A stretch of 12,701 nucleotides of DNA from Thiohalobacter sp. (GTDB lineage: Bacteria; Pseudomonadota; Gammaproteobacteria; DSM-19610). The notes under the pieces were generated by a model. The model was given only the letters and a program-made list of their open reading frames with translations, did not search any database and had not been told where the DNA came from. Below are positions 6,825-12,701 of the stretch, piece after piece. The stretch's first letter is position 1, and every line of letters starts with the position of its first letter. The translations under genes were made by a program, and so were the position numbers. Where the stretch lies: the NCBI GenBank assembly GCA_027010005.1, contig JALVCM010000180.1, positions 1 through 12,701 of the forward strand, in the 5' to 3' direction.

Positions 6825-8867
6825 ATGCGACATTCACAAAGAAAAAACTCGTTTCGTATTAAAAGCTGGATCGCTGGATGTGTACTGTTATCTGTGATCT
6901 CTTCTCCTGTTTCAGCAACACTACCATCCTATACCGAAGTCAGTGCTGCGGCCGGTATAAATGCCCAGGTAGAAACCAACGGTATGGCAGCCGGCATAGG
7001 GTGGATCGATTATGACAATGATGGCTGGCAAGACCTGTATATTCCGGCTGGCTCGGCACCCAATCGCCTGTACAGGAACAACGGTGACGGGACTTTCACC
7101 GATGTAGCCGCTGCGGCGGGTGTTACCGGTGGAGGTGGTCTGGCGGTCTCGGCGGGAGACTACGACGGTGACGGCTTCGATGATCTTCTGGTTGTCGGTT
7201 TCGGCACCAATACATTATTCCGAAACAAGGGGGACGGAACTTTCGAGAATGTATCGACAGCAGCCGGCCTGACCCACAGCCAGGCTGGCCAGGCTGGTGC
7301 GGCATCATTTGGTGATGTGGATGGCGATGGAGATCTGGATCTTTTTATTGGCAAGTGGTTCATTCAGACAAGCCCCGTAGTTACCTGTCCGATACCGGTT
7401 TTTTACCTTAATAACGGCAATGGGACATTTACCGACAAAACTATAGAAGCCGGTCTGGCCGATGCGGGATGCACCTTCGATAATCCCATGACCGATTACG
7501 ACGGGGATGGCGACCTGGATATCCTGGAGGTCAATGACACCCTGGTTGGTACATTCCCGCAACCCAAGGTGTACAGGAATGATGGTGTAAATGGACAGGG
7601 CGTGCCACAGTTTACTGCGGTCGAAATCGGTCTGTTTGACGGGTTGTTTACCGGCATGGGTATTGCGGTGGGGGATTACAATAACGATGGCGATCTGGAC
7701 TATTCCATGCCCCAGTTTGGTGACGGGATTTTAAGCGCCAATAATGGTGACGGCACCTTCACAGCCAGCAGTTTGCCAGGTAACGGCAAAGGCTGGGGCG
7801 CCACATTCCTCGATGCTGATAATGACGGTTACCTGGACCTGTATCGGGGTAACACCAATGCCGGGTTCTCGCCACCCGGTGGTCAGCCCAATGTCTTTTA
7901 TGAGAATAATGGAGACGGCACGTTTACCAGGGACCTGTTGCAGCAGGCGGGCCTGGAAAGTATTGATGCCGGCCTGGGTATAGCTGCCGCCGATTATGAT
8001 AACGACGGTGATATGGACGTGGTGGTACATGGCCAGTATGGCGCGGTCAATTTGTTCCGGAATGACACGGTAACGTCCAATAACTGGGTTGAGTTCAACC
8101 TGGTTGGTCTGAACCCGAATCACCGGGGCCTCGGTGCAAGGGTGGCCATTGTCACCACCAATGGTACAGATACCAGGACACAGGTTCGCGAGGTGGGCGT
8201 CGGTGGCGGACATGGTTCCAGTAAAGCAATGCCACTCTTGTTCGGTCTCGGCGATCATGATCAGATCACATCGGTTAACGTGGTCTGGCCTGGAGGATGT
8301 CGTCAGGTTTACACGGCCGGAATCAACCAGATTAAAAATCTGAATGAGAAGGCATGTCATACCATCTCTGGTACGGTGGCGAAACCGAACGGTGCACCGG
8401 TGCAGGGCATACGGATCCAGGTTGCTGACAACTTCGGGCTCAGTACGTACGTGAGAAGCGATGCAAACGGTTTCTATAGTGCTCTTGTGCCGAACGGGAC
8501 CTATATTGTATTCGGGTCTTCCACGGCCGAATATTCCGTTTCCTGTGGGTTCATTTTCGTTGGGGTAAATGGCGAAGATATCACCAAGAACTGTACTGCC
8601 ACCTGGACCGGGCCGACCCTGTCGGGAACCGTCTCGGATCCGAATGGACAGCCAGTCTCCGGTATTGCTGTACAGGTGGCCGATAACTTCGGTTTCTCGG
8701 AAACACCGTTTACCGACCAGAATGGCTTCTACAGCGTTGACGTGACAGCAGGCACCTATATCGTATTCGGGAACTCCAATTCGACATACGACGTTTCCTG
8801 CGGGTTTATCTTTGTAACTGTCGACACTGAAAGTGTGACCAAGAATTGTACGGCCACACCTAAGTAA
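6825..8867 (+). CDS. Secreted FG-GAP/VCBS beta-propeller with ASPIC-UnbV domain and two tandem C-terminal domains (CRTAC1-like)
   Basis: A 680-residue exported protein of unknown function. A signal peptide covers residues 1-31 (cleavage probably after PVSA). Seven FG-GAP blades each carry a calcium-type loop of the form DxDxDG or close, starting at D62, D112, D164, D224, D284, D330 and D390. Seven is the number needed to close a propeller of the integrin-alpha type. An ASPIC/UnbV domain follows at about 420-490 (NHRGLGARV to NVVWPGG). The tail is two 81-residue beta-rich domains (about 513-593 and 598-678), each with NGFYS, GTYIVFG and a conserved cysteine pair. They resemble carboxypeptidase-regulatory-like folds. 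There is no PEP-CTERM, LPXTG or other sorting signal at the C-terminus, which ends at TKNCTATPK. Relatives are called CRTAC1-family proteins and may take part in surface adhesion. The gene stands alone, is AT-richer by eye than its neighbours, and could have been acquired. Confidence 0.9.
   Translation: MRHSQRKNSFRIKSWIAGCVLLSVISSPVSATLPSYTEVSAAAGINAQVETNGMAAGIGWIDYDNDGWQDLYIPAGSAPNRLYRNNGDGTFTDVAAAAGVTGGGGLAVSAGDYDGDGFDDLLVVGFGTNTLFRNKGDGTFENVSTAAGLTHSQAGQAGAASFGDVDGDGDLDLFIGKWFIQTSPVVTCPIPVFYLNNGNGTFTDKTIEAGLADAGCTFDNPMTDYDGDGDLDILEVNDTLVGTFPQPKVYRNDGVNGQGVPQFTAVEIGLFDGLFTGMGIAVGDYNNDGDLDYSMPQFGDGILSANNGDGTFTASSLPGNGKGWGATFLDADNDGYLDLYRGNTNAGFSPPGGQPNVFYENNGDGTFTRDLLQQAGLESIDAGLGIAAADYDNDGDMDVVVHGQYGAVNLFRNDTVTSNNWVEFNLVGLNPNHRGLGARVAIVTTNGTDTRTQVREVGVGGGHGSSKAMPLLFGLGDHDQITSVNVVWPGGCRQVYTAGINQIKNLNEKACHTISGTVAKPNGAPVQGIRIQVADNFGLSTYVRSDANGFYSALVPNGTYIVFGSSTAEYSVSCGFIFVGVNGEDITKNCTATWTGPTLSGTVSDPNGQPVSGIAVQVADNFGFSETPFTDQNGFYSVDVTAGTYIVFGNSNSTYDVSCGFIFVTVDTESVTKNCTATPK
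8361..8858 (+). repeat. Tandem duplication of an 81-residue coding unit
   Basis: Residues 513-593 and 598-678 of the CRTAC1-like protein align without gaps, with about 53 of 81 identical by eye count. Shared blocks are SGTV, VADNFG, NGFYS, GTYIVFG, VSCGFIFV and TKNCTAT. The DNA has diverged at many synonymous sites, so the duplication is not recent. Each unit keeps two cysteines, positioned for an internal disulfide. Confidence 0.85.
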
Positions 8868-8871
8868 GGTT

Positions 8872-8904
8872 CAGGCAGGGAGGGGTGCCACCCCTCTCTG
8901 CCTG
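8872..8904. terminator. Strong hairpin between convergent genes
   Basis: A 15-bp stem (8872-8886 with 8890-8904, one G-T wobble) closes a 3-nt GCC loop. It fills almost the whole 39-bp gap between the CRTAC1-like stop and the FGGY kinase stop. There is no T run on either side, so it is not a textbook intrinsic terminator. It more likely acts as a shared roadblock, or protects the 3' ends. Confidence 0.6.
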
Positions 8905-8906
8905 TA

Positions 8907-10193
8907 TCAAACCGTCAAACCCCGCGCCAGTCTGGCCGCCCCAAATGCCGCTTCGCTGTGTGTTGCCTGTAACACGGGAACTCCCAGCTTCCTGGCGCGC
9001 AGAATTTCCCAGCGTTTGTTCTCTGCTCCACCACCCACGGTCAATACCCTGGCCAGTGTGGGTGCGCCACAGGCGTGCAGCAGTCGGTAGCCCTCAGCCT
9101 CGATCTTTGCCAGTCCTTCCAGAATAGCCTGAAAAAACACACGGTCTGAGGATGGACGGGGCGTCAGTCGTGGCGCCAGTGCCGGGTCGGCAACCGGGAA
9201 GCGCTCGCCTGGGGCAGGTAGCGGGTAGTAGTCCAGACCGGTCAGGTGGTCCGGGTCGAGCAGGCGGCTGTAGCGGTGGATGTCGCAGTTGCCGAAGAAC
9301 TGTTTCAGCACGGCGGCGCCGGCATTCGAGGCGCCGCCTGTCAGCCAGCGCTCTCCAAGGCGGTGGCTGTAGATGCCATGGCTGGCGTTGAACACCGGCT
9401 GATCGGACAACACCTTGATCACCAGCGTGCTGCCCAGCGAGGTGACACCGGTGCCGGTACGGGTTGCCCCTGTGGCGAGGAAGCCGGCGGTGCTGTCGGT
9501 GGTGCCAGCCACCAGCTGTGCACCGGGCCAGTTCCAGCGTGCCACCAGTGAATCTGACAGGGGGCCGATCGGGGTGCCCGGTGCGACGACTTCCGGCAGG
9601 GCTGACCTGTCGATCCCCAGTTCGTCCAGCCATTCGGGCCAGTGCCGGGCAACGGGATCGTAGCCGAGTTTCAGGGCATTGTTCTCGTCGCTGCAGTGGA
9701 ATTGCCCGGTGAGCTTTCCGCACAGCCAGTCCGCCTGGTGCCGCGGCAGGGCGTGGGTGGATTCAGCGTCATCGAGTTGTGCTCGCAGGAACAGGTACTT
9801 GGCGAGACTGGCGCTGGTACCGCGGGCGGCGCTGTCTTTCGGGGCCACGCAGGCGATCCGTTCTGCTGCACTGGCAGCACGTGCATCGTTGTACATCAGT
9901 GCGGGCGTGAGTGGCGTGCCGTCCGGTTTGCACAGCAGCAGCGTTGATGAGGTGCCGTCGAGCGCGATGCGCGCAACCTGTGTATCACGCAGGGAAGCTG
10001 CCAGCCGATCCAGCGTATCGCACAGTGCCTGCCACCAGATCGCCGGGTCCTGCTGTACGTCGGTGCCATCACGCTGTGGTGCGGGCAGTGGGGTGGTTGC
10101 CGAGGCGAGTACCGCCTCATGCGCATCGATCGCACAGGCGCGTATCCCGGAAGTGCCAACATCAATCCCGATGAAGGCCTGCCGGACGGTCAT
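8907..10193 (-). CDS. FGGY-family carbohydrate kinase, D-ribulokinase-like
   Basis: A 428-residue sugar kinase of the actin/hexokinase fold. The N-terminal phosphate loop is GIDVGTSGIRA at 9-19 with D11. The catalytic base is probably D233 in AGTTDSTAGFLATG. The adenosine region includes GTGVTSLGSTLVIK at 247-260 and VGGGAENKRWEILRARKLGVPV at 386-407. At 428 residues it is shorter than XylB or GlpK (about 480-500). It resembles the compact kinases of cyanobacteria and plants (SePSK/XK-1) that phosphorylate D-ribulose. The start at 10193 lies 5 nt after the queF stop, so the two genes are probably co-transcribed. No sugar transporter or isomerase is nearby. Substrate is inferred from length and motif style only; xylulose or another pentulose remains possible. 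Confidence 0.85.
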   Translation of the reverse strand: MTVRQAFIGIDVGTSGIRACAIDAHEAVLASATTPLPAPQRDGTDVQQDPAIWWQALCDTLDRLAASLRDTQVARIALDGTSSTLLLCKPDGTPLTPALMYNDARAASAAERIACVAPKDSAARGTSASLAKYLFLRAQLDDAESTHALPRHQADWLCGKLTGQFHCSDENNALKLGYDPVARHWPEWLDELGIDRSALPEVVAPGTPIGPLSDSLVARWNWPGAQLVAGTTDSTAGFLATGATRTGTGVTSLGSTLVIKVLSDQPVFNASHGIYSHRLGERWLTGGASNAGAAVLKQFFGNCDIHRYSRLLDPDHLTGLDYYPLPAPGERFPVADPALAPRLTPRPSSDRVFFQAILEGLAKIEAEGYRLLHACGAPTLARVLTVGGGAENKRWEILRARKLGVPVLQATHSEAAFGAARLARGLTV

Positions 10194-10198
10194 GAGGC

Positions 10199-10588
10199 TC
10201 AGGGCAGCTCGACCGGCTCCGGGGCTTTCCAGGCCGGGTCGCGGTGTTCGGCGACGATGGTGGTGTAAACCCCGCCGCGTACGTTGAATTCAGCCGTCAG
10301 GCGCATGAAGCGCGGGTTGCAGACGGATACCAGCTTGTCGAGGATCTGGTTGGTGACGTCCTCGTGGAAAGCGCCCTCGTCGCGGAACGACCAGATATAC
10401 ATCTTCAGTGATTTCAGTTCCACACAGTACTCGTGCGGCACGTATTCCAGCTCCAGTTCGGCAAAATCCGGCTGCCCGGTCTTGGGGCACAGGCAGGTGA
10501 ATTCCGGCATGCGAATACGGATGGTGTAGTCGCGTTGCGGGTGCGGGTTGTCGAACGTTTCGAGTTCTTTGCTGGGCTTCGTGGACAT
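10199..10588 (-). CDS. queF: NADPH-dependent 7-cyano-7-deazaguanine reductase (preQ1 synthase)
   Basis: A 129-residue tunnelling-fold enzyme of the short, single-domain QueF type. It reduces the nitrile of preQ0 to the amine preQ1, the base later inserted in tRNA and turned into queuosine. The catalytic cysteine is C34 in [12 protein letters not shown], with the paired D41. The NADPH-binding QueF motif ELKSLKMY lies at 57-64, and FHE with H75 and E76 at 74-76 contacts the substrate. E. coli QueF is a 282-residue two-domain version and B. subtilis about 165, so this is a compact type I enzyme. The ATG at 10588 is preferred over upstream starts because the family begins close to the SKELETF motif. 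No clear Shine-Dalgarno is visible. It links functionally to gluQ in this window. Confidence 0.95.
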   Translation of the reverse strand: MSTKPSKELETFDNPHPQRDYTIRIRMPEFTCLCPKTGQPDFAELELEYVPHEYCVELKSLKMYIWSFRDEGAFHEDVTNQILDKLVSVCNPRFMRLTAEFNVRGGVYTTIVAEHRDPAWKAPEPVELP

Positions 10589-10693
10589 GCGCGCAAGATA
10601 CAGGATCAGGCTCAAACAACACAAGTTTCAGGGGAACAGTGGGTTGGGTTTGGTATGTCGAAACAGCACGAAATCCGGGGTATCCAGATCCCC

Positions 10694-10772
10694 GTCATTG
10701 TGAGCGCAGCGTGGCAATCTGTTTGAGCGGGTGCCAGACTGAGAGAGATTGCCGCGTTGCGCTCGCAATGAC
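10694..10772. repeat. Palindromic intergenic repeat (REP/MITE-like inverted repeat)
   Basis: Two 27-nt arms (10694-10720 and 10746-10772) are inverted copies around a 25-nt centre. They differ at three positions. On the plus strand all three mismatches become G-U pairs, so an RNA hairpin stays fully paired. The arm motif, GTCATTG-GAGCGCA-CG-GGCAATCT, belongs to a type of dispersed repeat seen in many proteobacterial genomes. There is one copy in the window and no transposase. Confidence 0.75.
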
Positions 10773-10791
10773 AGAAGTGGCCATGTCAACC

Positions 10792-10820
10792 TTGTCAGAA
10801 CTAGCCTGTATCGGTACAGT
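10792..10820 (+). promoter_or_regulatory. Candidate smc promoter close to the start codon
   Basis: TTGTCA (10792-10797, five of six) and TACAGT (10815-10820, four of six) are separated by 17 nt. The -10 ends 6 nt before the smc ATG. No Shine-Dalgarno is seen before that ATG. If both are real, the smc message would be leaderless or nearly so. Confidence 0.4.
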
Positions 10821-10826
10821 TCGGCA

Positions 10827-12701
10827 ATGCGATTGAGCAAGCTTAAACTCTCCGGTTTCAAATCTTTCGTCGACCCAACTACCGTGCATTTTCCGTCCGA
10901 GCTGACGGGCGTGGTGGGGCCGAACGGGTGCGGTAAATCCAACGTCATCGACGCGGTGCGCTGGGTCATGGGCGAGAGCTCTGCCAAGCACCTGCGCGGC
11001 GATTCCATGGCCGATGTCATCTTCAACGGCTCGACAGCGCGCAAGCCGGTGGCCCAGGCATCGGTCGAGCTGGTGTTCGACAACTCGGACGGTGGACTGG
11101 GCGGCCAGTACGCCAACTATAACGAGATTTCCCTGCGCCGCCAGGTCACCCGTGACGGGCAGTCGGCGTACTTCCTCAACGGTACCCGTTGCCGCCGCCG
11201 TGACATCACCGACATTTTCCTTGGCACCGGTCTTGGTCCGCGCAGCTATTCGATCATCGAGCAGGGCATGATCTCACGCCTGATCGAGGCCAGGCCGGAA
11301 GACCTGCGCACCTTCCTGGAAGAAGCCGCTGGCATATCCAAATATAAGGAACGTCGCCGCGAGACCGAGAACCGTATCAAGCATACGAAAGAAAACCTCT
11401 CTCGCCTTGATGACTTACGTGAGGAAATTGAGAAACAACTTGAAAAGCTGAAACGCCAGGCGCGCAGCGCCGAACGGTTCAAGGAATTGCGCGAGCAGGA
11501 ACGTCGGGTCAAGGCTGAATTGCTAACCTTGCGCTACCAGGCGCTGCACGAGGAAAGCGCCGACCGCCGCAAGCGTATCCAGGAAAACGAGACCGCGCTG
11601 GAAGCCGTCATGGCGGAACTGCGTGCCGTCGAGGCCGACCTGGAAAAGGGCCGCGAGGCACACGTCGAGGCCACCGACAGCTTCAATGAAGTGCAGGGCC
11701 GCTTCTACGAACTGGGCGCCGAAGTGGCGCGTATCGAGCAGGCCATCCAGCACGGCAAGGAAACCCGCCAGACCCAGCAGGAAGAGCTGGAGAAAACCGA
11801 GCAGGCGTGGAACGAAGTGCAGGCGCATATCAAGGTCGACGGGCAGCGGCTGGAACAGCTGGCCAGAGAGCTGGCCGAGAACACCCCGGCCCGTGAGCAG
11901 GCGCGTGCCCGTGCCGATGCGTCGCGCGCCAGACGCGAGGCTGCCGAGAAGGCCATGCAGGAATGGCAGGGCGAATGGGATGCCTTCAACGTCCGCGCCA
12001 ACGAAATTACCCAGACCGCACAGGTTGAACGCACCCGTATCGATCATCTGGAGCGCCACCTCAACCAGCTGATGCAGCGTCGCGAACGTGTCGAGCAGGA
12101 ACAGAAGCAGCTCGACAGCGCTGCGCTGGAAACAGAAATTGCCGAACTGGAAAAGCAGGCGGGCGAACGTCAGCAGGTCGCGACGGCCCTGCAGGAGCAG
12201 CTCGAGGCCCTGCGCACCCGTATCGACGATCTGCGTGAGAGCACCCGCACCCAGCAGCGTGAGCTCAACCAGGCGCAGGGGGAGGAGCAGGACATCCGTG
12301 GCCGCCTGTCGTCACTGCAGGCCCTGCAGCAGGCCGCGCTGGGTGAGAACGAAGGCGAGATCAAACACTGGCTGGAAGCGCAGGGTCTGAATGATGCCCC
12401 GCGTCTGGCCAAGCAACTCGACGTGGACAGCGGCTGGGAACGTGCCGTGGAAACTGCGCTGGGCTTTTACCTGGAAGCCGTGTGTGTTGATGGTAGCGAT
12501 GCCGTGGCCGACACACTGGCCGACATTTCACAGGGCACCCTGTCGCTGGTCGATACCCGCGTGAGCGTGGCGGAAGAGGCCGGTAATGCCGGTATACCCC
12601 TGATCCGGAAAGTCCGTGCCCCCTGGCCCCTGAGTGGGCTACTGGCCGGTGTCTACGCCACCGACGGCCTGAATGAAGCCCTGCAGATGCGCCCGCGCCT
12701 G
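10827..12701 (+). CDS. smc: Chromosome partition protein SMC (partial, runs off the right edge)
   Basis: This is the N-terminal 625 residues of the SMC ATPase, which forms a ring with ScpA/ScpB and compacts and separates chromosomes. Residues 1-170 are the N-terminal half of the head: Walker A GPNGCGKS at 31-38, the following NVIDAVRWVMGE, the R-loop SAKHLRG at 52-58, and IEQGMISRLIEARPEDLR at 144-161. A long Glu/Arg/Gln-rich coiled coil runs from about 170 to 515. The hinge begins near 520 (GLNDAPRLAKQLDV). The returning coil, ABC signature and Walker B motifs lie beyond the edge; full proteins have about 1,160-1,190 residues. The reading frame is open to the last base. The ATG at 10827 starts the conserved MRLSKLKLSGFKSF. 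SMC in place of MukB argues against an enteric or Vibrio host. Confidence 0.97.
   Translation, partial: MRLSKLKLSGFKSFVDPTTVHFPSELTGVVGPNGCGKSNVIDAVRWVMGESSAKHLRGDSMADVIFNGSTARKPVAQASVELVFDNSDGGLGGQYANYNEISLRRQVTRDGQSAYFLNGTRCRRRDITDIFLGTGLGPRSYSIIEQGMISRLIEARPEDLRTFLEEAAGISKYKERRRETENRIKHTKENLSRLDDLREEIEKQLEKLKRQARSAERFKELREQERRVKAELLTLRYQALHEESADRRKRIQENETALEAVMAELRAVEADLEKGREAHVEATDSFNEVQGRFYELGAEVARIEQAIQHGKETRQTQQEELEKTEQAWNEVQAHIKVDGQRLEQLARELAENTPAREQARARADASRARREAAEKAMQEWQGEWDAFNVRANEITQTAQVERTRIDHLERHLNQLMQRRERVEQEQKQLDSAALETEIAELEKQAGERQQVATALQEQLEALRTRIDDLRESTRTQQRELNQAQGEEQDIRGRLSSLQALQQAALGENEGEIKHWLEAQGLNDAPRLAKQLDVDSGWERAVETALGFYLEAVCVDGSDAVADTLADISQGTLSLVDTRVSVAEEAGNAGIPLIRKVRAPWPLSGLLAGVYATDGLNEALQMRPRL

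Larger units (their letters stand above)
10589..10826. other. Divergent intergenic region between queF and smc
   Basis: These 238 bp separate divergent genes and hold no coding sequence. They contain a palindromic repeat (10694-10772), a small adjoining hairpin with 5-bp CGGGG/CCCCG stem (10676-10694), and promoter-like pairs placed close to both start codons. Translations of the repeat give spurious peptides of a kind often annotated by mistake in proteobacterial genomes. Confidence 0.6.

Noticed and set aside
6870..6881. A lipobox-like IAGC in the CRTAC1-like signal peptide
   Set aside because: The cysteine lies before the main hydrophobic run rather than after it, so ordinary signal peptidase I cleavage at residue 31 is more likely.
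10589..10624. An upstream start adding 12 residues to QueF
   Set aside because: The added residues are hydrophobic and unlike the family; the ATG at 10588 begins a typical QueF.
10694..10772. CRISPR array at the repeat near smc
   Set aside because: There are only two arms, in inverted rather than direct orientation, with no spacers and no cas genes.

Overview
This window is ordinary chromosomal DNA of a proteobacterium, most likely a gammaproteobacterium outside the enteric/Vibrio group. The evidence is the dksA-gluQ gene pair, a CysZ-type sulfate channel, a short QueF, and an SMC condensin where enterics would carry MukB. The coding DNA is GC-rich with Proteobacteria-like -35/-10 and Shine-Dalgarno signals. 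A CbbY-like phosphatase and a D-ribulokinase-like sugar kinase would suit an autotroph or pentose-bisphosphate user, but no RuBisCO gene is present, so this is only a hint.

Layout. From 1 to 3653 everything is on the minus strand. In transcription order these are dksA (with a very long Lys/Ala-rich N-terminal extension), an intrinsic terminator, gluQ, a PhnD-family periplasmic binding protein, and a sensor histidine kinase cut by the left edge. The last two overlap by 4 nt and probably form one sensing unit. From 3867 to 6529 a tight plus-strand operon holds a CbbY-like HAD phosphatase, a PLP aminotransferase and cysZ, with touching or overlapping junctions. A 295-bp gap leads to a secreted seven-bladed FG-GAP/ASPIC-UnbV (CRTAC1-like) protein at 6825-8867, which carries a duplicated C-terminal domain. 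A strong hairpin separates it from a convergent minus-strand pair, queF followed by an FGGY carbohydrate kinase. A 238-bp divergent intergenic region containing a palindromic repeat then leads to smc, which runs off the right edge in the hinge domain.

How the genes work together. GluQ and QueF both belong to queuosine metabolism: QueF makes the preQ1 precursor and GluQ glutamylates queuosine in tRNA-Asp. DksA and GluQ are linked by a terminator in the way described for enteric bacteria. The binding protein plus kinase looks like a two-part receptor for a small ligand.

I did not find a wholly new system. The most unusual items are the DksA extension, the binding-protein/kinase pair, the tandem C-terminal domain of the CRTAC1-like protein, and the inverted repeat upstream of smc.
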